Shown here in pieces: positions 13,301 to 25,391 of a DNA stretch of 64,000 nucleotides; positions within the stretch are counted from its first letter, which is position 1, and each line of letters starts with the position of its first letter. The translations under genes and the position numbers were made by a program. The notes beneath the pieces are model-generated. The model was not told the origin of the DNA and did no database searches. It saw only the letters and a program-made list of their open reading frames with translations. The stretch comes from Rotaria sp. Silwood1. Its lineage: Eukaryota; Rotifera; Eurotatoria; Philodinida; Philodinidae. The stretch spans positions 1,656,188-1,720,187 of the forward strand of contig CAJNOP010000013.1 in the NCBI GenBank assembly GCA_905250075.1, given 5' to 3'.

Positions 13301-15207
13301 CTTTGTGTTATTAAAATATGAAATACGATCTAGCAACAGTTAAGAGTTACAAGATTGCTTTATTTGATCTATTTTAGGACACATTTTTTCGTCATTATTT
13401 AATCATCCAGAAATACAATAACGAAGTAGTTTATATATTTTAATGACATGTTATTGATGTGTGACGTGAGGGAAGAGCGACGCTCTCGCTACGTCTACTG
13501 TGTTATCCAAGATACACATAACGGGTAGAGTAGTTAACGGCGAAACTATAACACTAGCTCCTCTCTTGTATTGCGAAGAATAGTGAAAAGTATTGCTGCT
13601 CTATTGGAACAATGCATTCTTAAAAATACGACGTATCTAGCGAGGGCGTCACTGTTCAAAGAAAACAAGGGAGGCACTTGTGTTCTGGCTCCGTCACTAC
13701 TGTTAATGCTGATTCCACATTTGTCTTTGTTTTTCTTTTAAAGTGCTTCTATGTCAAAGACAAATGCAAAGAATCTTTAAAAACTAAGATTTTTTTTGGA
13801 TAACCTGTATCTCAGTTCAGAAATATTTGCTCTAACTGAGTGCATTTCCTAGATATAAAAGAACATTCTTTAAAAGTTTTGTCGGTATCGAATTAATGAG
13901 AAAAAAAGCAGCTGTCAACTCGACTGAAGAGATCTATCGTAAAAAAAATAATCACTTTTTCAGAACTAAAACTTTTCTTCTAAACTGATAGAATAGAAGT
14001 CCTAGTTTCAGACTATATATGATTTATTGTTTAAATCTTTAAAAAAATGATTTTTTTCTCAACAAGTTCTGAAATTTGACCTTTTCTGAGATTAACAGCT
14101 GAAACAAAATATTTTTTCATCTCGTTGTCTACTATGTGAATCGAGGCAGACCTTTGGCAAAAAAAATGAAAATTGTATTTTTTTTAATATTTAAATACAG
14201 AGAAATTTTATCTAATGATATAAATAGTTTTTTTTTACAATCCTCAAAGAAACTGACAAACAAATTGTCCCAGAAATTAGCTTGAAAGTGGGGATATCAC
14301 CCGGAAAATTATATCTGACAAAATTGAACTATGCGATACACCAATCAAGTACATTTTCTGAATCTAAAGTCGAGCTCTATGCCAGAGTAAAAATTTTTTT
14401 ACGACAATATTCTCCGAACGGCTCGTACTGTCAAATGAACAATCCACTCATATCCAACCACCAAATTTTGCCAGTATTTTTTCTTCTATCTACTGTCTCT
14501 AATCTCTATTAGCATAAACATTCCTGAATTACATGATGGATTTCCAAAAAACCTTAGTTTTTCTAATTTTGAAAAAATATTTAATCGGCAAAAATCAATA
14601 TATTCGAAATCAGCACATCAAACTACCTGGAATGATATATAATACAAAACTATTGTCTCGAAAAACAATGAGAACAAGAGTTTCCCTCATATCCAACCAA
14701 TCATTTGCGAGCAAGGAAATCTTATGCCTGCGTGTCACATAAAAAAATGTACACTATCAGGGTTCCAAAGTTTTACTTCTATACTTCAACACTACTTTCA
14801 AGAAAAAAACCATTAGGAAAAAAGTAAGTTACTTGTTGATAAGATATTTGTTGTTGCATTGTCATAAGAGGTGTTGGTGATGTTGTTGTTTGTGATTCAA
14901 ACATTCGATTACCATTATGTACATCAAATGGATGATCACCGGATGTACCACTCAATGGATCAATAATATTACTCCATGATGAACCTTGGAATGTTGTTTG
15001 AAGATCAGAAAGTACACCATTTTGATAATTATTTGATGTTAATTTTCCTTCATTAAGTATTCCATTTCCATTGACATTTATTTGTTGTTGATCACAATGA
15101 AATGATAATGGTGGTGGTGGTGATGATGATGATTTAGGTGTTGTTGATGTACTATTGCTTGTATTAGCAGGAGGTACAAATTTCGTAGCCGCGCTTTCGT
15201 TACTCAT
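10380..15207 (-). CDS. CPEB: Cytoplasmic polyadenylation element-binding protein (CPEB2/3/4 type)
   Basis: Cytoplasmic RNA-binding regulator of poly(A) tail length and translation. Seven exons (15207-14833, 13271-13063, 13001-12761, 12691-12421, 12355-12032, 10847-10666, 10604-10380) keep phase throughout and give 608 residues. The N-terminal ~350 residues are low-complexity (Ser, Gln, Pro, Asn). RRM1 starts at about 353 (VFVGGLPPDIDEEEI, SYFPPKGYAFLIF), RRM2 at about 462 (TIFVGGVPRPLRAVEL, GVCYAGIDTDPELKYPKGAG), and the zinc-binding ZZ domain at about 545 (LCDECAGARCGGKFAPFFC, YYCEACW). The RRMs and ZZ are nearly identical to vertebrate CPEB2-4 rather than CPEB1. The C-terminus is RPRALPFRW. 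An acceptor at exon start 15244 lies 36 nt upstream of the ATG. The N-terminus could be longer if coding 5' exons exist. Introns 1 (1,561 bp) and 5 (1,184 bp) hold repeat remnants. Confidence 0.95.
11690..11870. repeat. Remnant of the 56.2 kb-type foldback element in a CPEB intron
   Basis: About 180 bp beginning TATTGTGAAAGTTTCATATC align, with gaps, to the centre of the foldback element at 56192-56800 (TATTGTGAAAGTTTCAAATC, then GTATCTTAGGATAG against GTATCTTCGGACAG). Only one arm and part of the loop are visible. Non-coding. Confidence 0.5.
13319..13460. repeat. Fragment of dispersed repeat family 1 in a CPEB intron
   Basis: Aligns with 32505-32645: AAATACGAT near the start, then GGACACAT, AGAAATACAATAA and TGTTATT in the same order and spacing. 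Non-coding; a third partial copy of the repeat seen at 17.6 kb and 32.1 kb. Confidence 0.5.
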
Positions 15208-15244
15208 TGAAGTATACGAATACCAGCTCGAGGAAAAGAAAGAC

Positions 15245-17554
15245 CTGGAAAAAATATTAAAAAAAAAGATTTATAGCTTAAACCTATAGAAAATACCTCG
15301 TAGATGCGGCTGAAGAAGTTGTAATTAACGAAAACATCCGCAGAAATGTGAAAAAAAAATGTTTATCTCTTTGTTTAAAGAAATTTTCATTATCACTTTG
15401 GCGCTTTTTTTCTTCTAAGACTTAGAATATTTCATTAGATTTTCTGACAAGAAGAAAAAAAAAAAAGAAGAAGAAAAATGATAAATCATTTCATTTGCTT
15501 TATATAAGTGTCTCATGTGTGTAAGCACGCTACACAATTATAAAAGAATGAAAGACAACGATTGAACTATGACAACAACAACAACGTTCTGTTCTCATAC
15601 GTCAAGATGCAAATTTTCTTTTTTTCTTCGCCGGAAGAAAAAAAAAGATTTTCTCAATACGAGACAAAAGAAAGAAAAAAGAAAAAGAATTTCTTGTCCA
15701 ACATATCATATACTGATCAAATATATTTGTGATCGTTGTCTTTTCTGTGTTTCTTTTTTATTATCTATTAGTCATGCATTTTTATTTTGTTTGTTGATCT
15801 CACATTCCACTTCATTTGATACTACAATGTTATGAGTTCTCTCTATTCGTGTCATTTAATTTTTGTAGCGTCGGAAAAAAAACAAGAATGATGAAAGCAA
15901 AATAAAAGTAAAATGTTCTATCAGCTGCTAATATAGACAATGTTTGTCTACGGTCTTCTTTTTATGATTCTACATTAAATATGACAAAGAAAATAATTTA
16001 TGTAATTGTTCAATAAATATAAAATAAAATTTTATCAATGTCTATGAATTTAGTTTTTTGAGAGCTTTTATGTTTTTCTATGTCTAGATAGGTTGACTAT
16101 TTGTTTAGTTTTAATGAAATTATACGTATCTTATAAAATTATAAAAGCTCAAGTAATGCTCAAGAACTCGTAAAATTTTTGTTAAGTATTTGATACGATA
16201 AACAAAAAAAATTGAAGAATTTTAAATATTCATAGACAAAAAGAAAGCTATGAACTTTCGTAGTTTGTTTATTGATCATGCACCGTCTTTATGTCCGCTT
16301 ATTACTGCCATGAATTTTTTCTTCTTCTTCTTTCTGTCACTATTTTGACATAATTACATACGTATATTCTAGAAAATTTTTTTGTATTATGTTGTCATAC
16401 TTAAATATATATATATTTTAAGTTTCTCTTATCCAGTACTACTATTACTTTTCTTAATGAGTTCATTTGCTCAATCTCAATTGAACAATCAATTAGACAA
16501 TATCGAAAATATCCAATAAAGTTTTTTTCTTTTGTTTATTTTCCAGAAAAAGTTCTTTCTTGAATTTTAGTTGTAAAGACAAATATGTTGTTTTATATTA
16601 ATCTTCAACTATTCTTCATAAGCATTGTTTTCCGTTGATTTCGTGCAGGAAGGAAAGACACTAAAGGAAAAAGTCTCTTAAAAGCCAAAAATAGGTTTTA
16701 GGATAAGAAAATCTCGCTTCTTTTCTTCTCTAATTGTATATGCTGTTCACATTCACAGACTTTTAAAACGATCTATGTTTTATTTTCAAGACTTAGAACG
16801 ATTTAATTACATACATTGACATTCAAAATTGATTGCACGCTTAATAAAAATGATTTCTCTGCGTTTTTATCTTAAGTAGATATGTGTCGGGCACAATTCT
16901 AACCCTATGTTCTTGTACTAATCCCTATTGATCCTTGTTCTATGATTACTAATTATCATATATATTAGTTTATCTACTAGATCCAATCTTTGACTGGTAC
17001 ACAACGGGATTGAGACTAGTGCATAGTTAATCTTAAGAATACTTCAACGAGACATTTCATGATAAAAACTTATGTAATCAATAATAGTTTTCGAATTGAA
17101 AATGCATTTAAGAGAACGTTGCAAGAAAGATTTTCTCGACTTAAGAATTATAGGATGTATTTTCTTCTAATCATTGGAAGATGATAGGGAAAAAGTTCCA
17201 TGTAAATCCTTCAGAGTACAGTCGGCTTATTGCTTTTCAGTCGCTTAGTTACTATGACAATCTTCTACTATCTACTCGACGGATTAGTAATAATTCAAGT
17301 CAGCCTGTGCATCATTCCGAATCAGAAAAAAAGTTTATAGACGTCGACATAATGTAATCTGAAAATCTGTTTTTCCAAATTCGATGAAGTTCGGAAGATA
17401 TAAATATGTGAAAAATGATAAACAATATGTGATAGTTTTCTTATATATTAATGTATGTTTCAAACATTTTTCTGTTATTTCCTCATACCACCTAACATAG
17501 ATGCTACGTAAGATATACATGGAGGTACTCTCCATCCGGCTTTACCTTAAAATC
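15245..17554. other. Upstream of CPEB: no gene seen
   Basis: AT-rich DNA with A/G tracts near 15450-15480 and 15640-15690. This is probably CPEB promoter or 5' UTR sequence followed by spacer. The open frames are short, and I could not match any of them to a protein family. Confidence 0.5.
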
Positions 17555-19065
17555 TACGAGTAAAAAAGATCGATGTCATTACAGGTTTCTCAATATAAGC
17601 AATGCATCATATTGAAAGATATTATGGAAATGAAAGATCTTGCCAAAAAAATAAATTATAATATTAAGTGACGATGGTACATTTAGGAATAGTTAATGGG
17701 GTAGAAGCGTCTTTTGCAAAAACGACTGATCAACATATGATACCAGCTATACGAATAATGGGAGAATAATTTATTACAGATACTAAGAAGTCAAGGACAT
17801 CGTGGTCTTTAATATATAGTCAATATTTATTTACTATGTGGTGTAGACACTGAAAAATTTATTATTTATAAAACTGAACATGAATATAGTAATCAAAACG
17901 ATAATGTGAATGAAATGAAAATTCATTCGAACTTACAACCGCTCATGTCTTCAATTCCTCATAAAAAACCATGATTTATTCCTTCCTTTTTTTATAACCT
18001 GTCTATTATATTCATATTTTCTGTCATGAAGAGGTCGATCGTTACTTAAATTGTCAGATGGCGCCACTCTACTTCCTATTGTTTAAGTCTACTATTTTTG
18101 TGGCATTTATCTTTACTGAGCAAAAGCAGTCGATATAGTTATTACATGCAGCTTGTACACTCTCGCAAAAAGTAAGTAACATGATTCCGTTCGAAATCTA
18201 ATATTTTTGTATGAGTTTTAAAATACTCATGCAGTGAAATATTAAAATAATCAAGCAGAAACACCACAGTTTGCACGACATGAACATATCCTATTTTATA
18301 CGGATTAAAAAAGTACCCTGCTGATAAGATCTATATTTTTCACTGCTATTAAATGTATTTTTTTTTACTGCTAATTATAGATAATAAACTGACCAATGTG
18401 TAACTGAATACTCATCATTCGAGTACTAACTAGAGGTATTACTGCATCTTTATTTCATAGGATAAATATCAGCATAATCTTTATATTTAGGAAAGAAAGA
18501 TTTCTTTCTGTGATATTATTAAAACGAACCATTGTTCAAGTGTAGACGCATCGTATGCCTCTATCGTGTTTGGACCAGAACTAGTTTTGTTTATTCAGGC
18601 TTTTTCAAAAAAGTCTTAAATCACGAAATGGCAAACAGCGTGAGTTTGTCTTCCGAATCTGTGATGCAAAAAAAAACTTTTCTGTATCAGTAGCAATTCT
18701 TGTGAGATGCTAGGTAATCGATAAAATGTTAGACTCTCATTAAGTTTCTATATTATTTGTTTTGTAAATATAAAGCAACATCCCTCGTACTGACTATTCA
18801 ATCTTTATATCAGAGATATTCATCACTGCTGGAAACCTGTCGTGTTCCTAGAAGAGACACGCCTACTACGTCGCCATCAATATCTCTGCTTGATAGCTAT
18901 CATTTGCATATGTTTTTACTGACCGCTTAAATTTCTGCACCAAGCAATAGTCAATGTAGATATGGACAAAATGACTCGAGATCTGGTCAAATCCTACTTT
19001 AATAATATCAATGAAATTTCCTATTAAGAATAGGATAGTCGCTCTATAGACACGTGTGTAGGATA
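17555..19065. repeat. Dispersed repeat family 1, long copy
   Basis: Roughly 1.5 kb of diverged, colinear similarity to 32090-33200. Shared blocks in order: AGATCGATGT; GGAAAT and CCAAAAAAA; ATATTTATTTACTATG; TTTATAAAACTGA; ATCTATATTTTTCACT; AATAATAAACTGA; GAATAGGATAG. No long frame and no terminal repeats found. It could be an old non-autonomous element or an ancient segmental duplication. Confidence 0.6.
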
Positions 19066-19820
19066 GAATCCATCGGATCCAAAGTGTACGAGCCCAGATC
19101 CTGGACTAACGCTTTTTCATGATGAACAATACCATTCATGACCGTACAAGACTTGGATCAATTATCCTATTCTCACGAATCATATGTGTCTAAAAATTAT
19201 TGAGTAACGATCATGTCAATATTTGCTGTTACAATTTTGATAGTGAAATCAATTCTTTTTGTTTAATGTAAACAACACAATTGTCGAACACATAAAGGTG
19301 TAGAATAGACGACGTTTGACTAATAAATCTCCAAGAAAAAGAACATTAGAGGTCATGTATTTCATACAAGACGTCTCAAGCTTATCGTCACCAATAAAAA
19401 AATCATGTCGCATTTTTCTCTAGTATAATGTTTACCTGGAAAAAAAGTATTTTTCATTTATATTTAACATAAACATTGTGTTAAGAGCATAATAAAAAGA
19501 AAGGATTTATTTCAAAGCTTATGCAGTCAACTGTCTTTTCTACTCGAGAATTGCAACTTCTTATTATTAATTAACTAAAAAAACGACTGACGTCAAGATC
19601 AACTTCAATGGCCTGGATGTAGTGCATGTCTAATTATTTTTTTTTTATAAATTACCTTTAAAAATTTTTCGACGACTAGAAATATTGACCGTCTTCGACT
19701 TGATAACACACGTACATTCAAATAAAATAAAATATTCAATCTGAAATATAAAAAACAAAAAAAAACAACAATTCATTTTAAATGCATGACTAAGAAAAAA
19801 ACAAAAATAATGTTTTTGAT
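19066..19820. other. Downstream of MSTO1: no gene seen
   Basis: AT-rich spacer. The part nearest 19800 is presumably the MSTO1 3' UTR (minus strand). Nothing else recognised. Confidence 0.4.
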
Positions 19821-21086
19821 TTATATAGTATTCAATTGATACTGTTCATGTAAACTATTTAAATTATTTATCAATTGTTCAAACATTTGTTCATCAAAAT
19901 CATTTTCTTGCCAACGTTTTGATAATGTTTTATAATTAATTTTTTTCATATTAGTTAATAAATAATCAAAAAATTTCAATGAATATTCATCATCATTAAA
20001 TAAACCTGTTATAAATGACATATCATCATATTTTTCAATCCATGAATTTGTTGATAAAAACATTTTTGTACCATATTGTTCACGTAAATAACTTGAGATT
20101 AATTCTGATGATGTTGATATATTAAAATTATATATTTGTTGATTATATAATTGTTTTTGTTCAATACCACGTATAAAATAATGACAACTAATAGGTTGTT
20201 TTAATTGAAATACATCATTTAATTCAAGATAATTAAATAATGTTTTATGATTTAAATTTAATGGAATATGTGAAAATAAATTTAAAAAATTTTTTTTCAT
20301 TGGACATAAACGATCAGCAAGTAAATCAAGTGTTAATGTTGATGATAATAATGAATGTTGTATTGATAATGATAATTTATATTTATCTAATTCATTTAAA
20401 CATGTTATTGTTGGCATTTGATTTTCATTTATTGATTGTATTACTGATAATGATAAATTTAATAATGAAGATTTATTATTATCACCTATACCAAATGACC
20501 ATACGGGATTTTTTGGACATTCATCATGTAAATAATCTTGTATGGATGTAAATAAACCAGAAAAACTATTATTTATATCATATAAACAACGAAAACTTTG
20601 TAATGAATCACATGATTCTAATAAATAATGTAATGAATTTTCAATTTGATTAGACATTTTTTTATAAATTTGTTGTCCAATAGAATAAATATCAAATTGA
20701 TTATCTTGATTATTTGTTGAATAAAACCAATAATCAGTTAATGGTATTAATGATTTTGAATTAAATTTAACTTTTGCTTTTAAATTATTTGACCAAAAAC
20801 TATTATCAATTTCACGATTTACGATTTCAATTGATGAATCATTATTTTTATTTGATAAATTTAAATTTGTTTCATCTTCATTCAATAAATATCCAAATGT
20901 ATTTCGATAATCAATTATTAATACACGTGGTGATGGAATATTTGTTTTTTTATTAAATGTATAATATGTATTATAATCAATAAATGTATTATTATTAGTT
21001 TGTTCAATATCAAGTTGATTCCATAATTCTGCACCAACATTATTGGAAGCATTTCCAATTTGCAAGGTAACAATTTCGCGTGGCAT
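19821..21086 (-). CDS. MSTO1: Misato homologue (MSTO1/DML1), mitochondrial distribution
   Basis: Tubulin-like protein that associates with the mitochondrial outer face and is needed for mitochondrial distribution and fusion. A single exon of 421 residues, shorter than the ~570 of human MSTO1. The start is MPREIVTLQIGNASNNVG, the Misato segment-II tubulin-like N-terminus. Later conserved stretches include PRVLIIDYR, LLESCDSLQSFRCLYD and SGLFTSIQDYLHDECP, and the C-terminal YLREQYGT region is also present. Seven more codons are open upstream, but a clear acceptor (exon start 21088) ends 2 nt before this ATG, so the downstream Met is chosen. The protein is Asn/Leu-rich from AT-rich codon bias. 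The shortness reflects missing linker loops rather than a visible break. Confidence 0.9.
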   Translation of the reverse strand: MPREIVTLQIGNASNNVGAELWNQLDIEQTNNNTFIDYNTYYTFNKKTNIPSPRVLIIDYRNTFGYLLNEDETNLNLSNKNNDSSIEIVNREIDNSFWSNNLKAKVKFNSKSLIPLTDYWFYSTNNQDNQFDIYSIGQQIYKKMSNQIENSLHYLLESCDSLQSFRCLYDINNSFSGLFTSIQDYLHDECPKNPVWSFGIGDNNKSSLLNLSLSVIQSINENQMPTITCLNELDKYKLSLSIQHSLLSSTLTLDLLADRLCPMKKNFLNLFSHIPLNLNHKTLFNYLELNDVFQLKQPISCHYFIRGIEQKQLYNQQIYNFNISTSSELISSYLREQYGTKMFLSTNSWIEKYDDMSFITGLFNDDEYSLKFFDYLLTNMKKINYKTLSKRWQENDFDEQMFEQLINNLNSLHEQYQLNTI

Positions 21087-21088
21087 AT

Positions 21089-22748
21089 CTGAAAGTAAAT
21101 AATTCAAATGAATTAAACAAAAAAAATTCTATGTTTTAATTTATCTATCACTCCATAAGTTAATTTATAGGTATCTGAAGCAAAAAGTTCACCAAAGAAT
21201 CTAGACTATATGCACTATGGAAACGTAAATTAGCTTTTAATCTTCTAAAAACAATTCGCCCCTTTATCTTATTACTACGGATATTAATAAATTCGTACAG
21301 TTTTATTTTAAATAAATGCAAAAATAACAGAAAACTGATTTGCGAATTTCAACTAGAAACTTTTCAAAGAACATAGTTTTTTGTGATCTTTTGTCGCTGT
21401 TTTTATTCTTGGATACAATTATGGTAATAACATGTCTGTTACATTGTATCGGCAGATTTCATGTTCTTGTTTCAGGATAAAAGCGAATCAAAAGGGTTGA
21501 AACTGCTCTCTTTAAGATCTATTTGTATGCAAAACTAGAAAATCAGTTTTCTTTTATCATAATACACATTTTAAAATGTACTGTAAAAATACATTACCAC
21601 CGTAACAATAAACTGAGGACATCAGGTTTCTTTAGGATATTCATAGTTCGGTTGAATCTGCATAATAATTATAGTCGCGACTGGTTAGAGAACTGTTCTC
21701 ATGATAGGTTGAGTATCTCCAATATAGATGGCGCCAAGAAAAATCTCACTACCCTATATTGTAAAATCGAGTTGTAACTATAGAGAAAAATCAAAAGATG
21801 AAATGACCTAAGTATATGTAAAATTTAGCTCCTAGGATAAATATTAAGTCAATCATAGCATATCGTAACAACATATTTTATGAAACATGATCCGAAAGGA
21901 GTGCTGAAGCATATACGTACACATTAGAATCACCGCGTGTACAAAATATGCGGACACGAATTCAGCGAGTACTAACGGTCACAGACGGTATAAAAATAAT
22001 GTCACGTTATCCTATATAAAGTACTTCCTTACAACGTTTCTGCATAAGAAATGTGTTCCAAACGAGATAAAATAAAACAAATGTTTTGTGATTAGAAACG
22101 AGTATCGCTACATCCTGTATCACATTTTAATCTCATTAGGATTTGTCGAAAAGCTTCTCTTTCCAGTGTAAATGATTTCATATTTTACTGCATTAAGATT
22201 GCTGATATTATTTATTTAACCTATTGAATTGTGTAAGGACTGAATTCTAGAAACTCTAAGTAAATCTATTCCCAATATTTATGATTTAAGTTTAGTTTCA
22301 TTTTTCAAATAGATCATTAAATAAAATACGATCCGTTTTCATGTCTAGAATTTTGAATTTAATGTACGAAAGTACTCAATAATATATTCAATAAAATGTT
22401 TACATTGACTAAAAACTATATCGATCGAATTAATTAGAGAGATATGAATAATACATGCAAAATATGTTATAAAAAGGTCAATGTTGCCTTATTTGAAATG
22501 TCCAATAAATGTCTTCTAATTCAAATAATAAAGACAATGTCATATTATATTCAATACTATAGTCTTTTTTCTTTGTCACTATGACTCTAAACTAAATCTA
22601 TTATTTTTTAATTACACGATTCATTCAATAGAGAATTACTAGAAAAACATCATCAATTTTTCGAATAACATAGTTGTTGTTATCAAAGATGAGAAGTAGT
22701 CGAATCCAAAAACTAAAAAGAAAATAGAATTTTAATATTCGCTTTGTC
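21089..22748. other. Upstream of MSTO1: no gene seen
   Basis: About 1.6 kb holding the MSTO1 promoter region and spacer. It contains one TAGATGGCGCC motif (21725-21735). Open frames are short and unsupported. Confidence 0.4.
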
Positions 22749-23559
22749 ACGGCACGGCCAAGCGTTACGGAATTTCATTTTTTCAACTTGTGAGATAAAT
22801 ATCTTCTCAATAACAAGAGAAATGCTTCTGAAATTTTGGGCATACATAAAGGTAAACTAGCTCTGTGAGCACTGAAAATTTCATGGAGTTATCACAAGCC
22901 ATAGCGAAATTATTTGAAAAATATCGTTCGTTACGGAATTTCAAAAAATGGACAAAATTTTTAGGGATGACTCACATTTTAGCATTTTTATACGAAACTA
23001 AGCTACTCATAAATGAACGTTCTATACAAAATTTGTTCAGTTTTTCACATACTCTTAGAATATCGTGTTGTTTTCGCCATAGGACAATCCCTTCGAGTAA
23101 GCTAACTTAAAAGGCTGAGCGTTACGGAATTTCAAATGTTATGGAATTTCACCAATTTTCTCTTTTTCCACGGAGGACAGTTTAGTGCCATTTTTATGAT
23201 AATTTTACCTGTTTAATCTAACCTTTTTTGTTCCGTAACGATTAAGAATATTGTTTTATATAAATCGATTAGTTCATTTTCATCTTCTTTTCAAAATTTC
23301 ATTGAAAATTCCATTCATTATTTTGACAAAAATGAAAGGTTAAAAAGTGAAAAAACAGTGAAATTTCGTAATTATTCGTGTTTTTAAACTCGTAGGAAAG
23401 AAAAATGATATTGGTTTTATATGTCAGCTGTGTAACTCGGAATACGGAACAAACTTAATAATATTTCAAGATCACACTCTCTATAACAAATTTTTTTTTC
23501 TGAATCTTGCTGATCTCGAACCTTCCCCAACGAAGGGGACCGATGGCTGGCCGTGCCGT
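22749..23559. mobile_element. Terminal-inverted-repeat element with internal GTTACGGAATTTCA repeats
   Basis: An 811 bp unit framed by perfect 12 bp inverted repeats, ACGGCACGGCCA (22749-22760) and TGGCCGTGCCGT (23548-23559). Inside, GTTACGGAATTTCA recurs at 22764, 22930 and 23121, as GTTATGGAATTTCA at 23138, and inverted near 23231 and 23359. No transposase frame is visible, so it looks non-autonomous. No target-site duplication is obvious. Confidence 0.5.
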
Positions 23560-25374
23560 CAATCAAAATCTTGCAAAGGAAAATATATTGATAGAAAAAA
23601 AAAATATGCCATTTATCGAATAATCTTTATTCTATGCTTATAAATTACTTAATTTATCGTTTCTGTTGAGAAAGAAATACAAACTATACTTTTTGTTTTC
23701 AAATTCACAATAAACTATAATAAAACGATTCATAATTGAAAAACAATATGTTTTACATTTCTTTCCTTCCGTATATGCGCAAAATAAAAAGCAATACGAT
23801 GAAAGATTTAAAATGGAATTTATGTCTTGTTATCGACATATTATTGATATTTATACGTTGAGTAAGAATGACAGTCAATTGTATTAATAGATTTATTTAA
23901 AAAAAAAAGATTCTTTTGTGTCTGTATGCATAATAAATAAAAATGTCATAAGTGGATCAAATTCATTATAATATTTAAAATGCTATGATATGAATTTATT
24001 GCTCAAGAGTCCGAGTAAACGATATTTTAAAAACTCAATAAAACAAAAAAATAATAAATTTCGTATTCTTTATGATACATAAAGTAGATCATTTTTATTT
24101 AATATGTTATAAAAAATGTCTCAATTATTAATAAAATTATACTATATAGTTGTCATAAAAAATAAATTGAATATATTATATTATATATCGGATATTTATA
24201 TTTTTTTTCTCAATTTTAATATGTAAAATGCATAATGCATAAACTAATTCGAAAAATTCATTTATTTTGTAATTTTTGTTTTCTTACTTCTAATATAAAC
24301 TATTCATTTTTGTTCCTATAGTTATCACTTTATATTTTAGGAAAGCTTAATATAATAAAGAAATCATCAAGACAGTTGAGATTCAGATAATAGCTGAAAT
24401 CGGACAGCTGTTAAATGTTCATAGATTCTACATATAATATTGATTTAAAATTTTTTTTATAGAAAAGAACTATGAGTGTTAAGAAAACTTTCTAAGATAA
24501 ACAAAATAAAAAATTCTCAATGACATAACAAATACTACGTCAGTAGATTCCTAGTTCTGATAAATGTATCCTTGTGCTATTAAGGTTACATACATGAACC
24601 CGACACTAGAATCAATAAAAAGCTAATTAGAATAGGAAAAAAAGCGATTTTGAAGATTGTGACTTATAAAACCCAATTCAAGTAATTCTACCTCTGTTTC
24701 ACTTAATCTTTATCTATGTTCATATCAATCCCATGTGAAAAAAATTTCATACACAATATAATTATGTTCTTACCTGTATGCTATTCATAAATAGAACCAA
24801 TGTTTTTTTAAACTTGGACCATAAGAATAAAAAAATATGCTACGGCACTATAATACACATATTTAAATCTTATGATTATTTAACTTATTCTGGTCAATAA
24901 TTTCTTTGATGTTTAATTGAAAGTTTATTAATCATATTCGATACGTACATTCATACACGTATCTCGATCACATATTTCATATAATGACAAAAGATGTATC
25001 GAAAAACAAAATAGTAAACAATTGACAAATATAAACCAATGAAAAAATATCTTCTGGAACTAAGTGAAACTTAAGTTTCCTAAAAAAAAAGAAATTTTTT
25101 TAAATATACTATTTTTTTCAACCAGGATTTGATTTTCAAATTAAAAAAACAAATTTATTTCAATAGATGTCGCCGTAAAATTAAATATTGGTTAATAAAT
25201 AATTTACAGATGAGGAAGAAAGAAAAAAAAGAATTGTTCTCATGTTTTGGATCAGAAAATACTAGATTTTTCTGGTATTTTTCGATACAATTAAAATGTC
25301 TTTTTTTAAGAAATGATATTAATGCATTACTCTATGAAAAAGAAAAACAGAATATTATTGATATTTCAATTTAG
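23560..25374. other. Spacer upstream of the AS3MT-like gene: no gene seen
   Basis: Very AT-rich sequence. An 81-codon frame at 25129-25374 has low-complexity lysine-rich content and no splice support, and is not called. Confidence 0.45.
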
Positions 25375-25391
25375 ATAATACATTAAAAATC

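Noticed and set aside
14282..14742. Two 69-76 codon plus-strand frames in CPEB intron 1
   Set aside because: No similarity to known families, on the opposite strand within an intron, no splice or composition support.
22865..23110. 81-codon plus-strand frame inside the TIR element
   Set aside because: Too short for a transposase, no motif, and crosses the internal repeats.
25129..25374. 81-codon Lys-rich frame just before the AS3MT-like gene
   Set aside because: Low-complexity; its end is the acceptor region of the AS3MT-like first exon.
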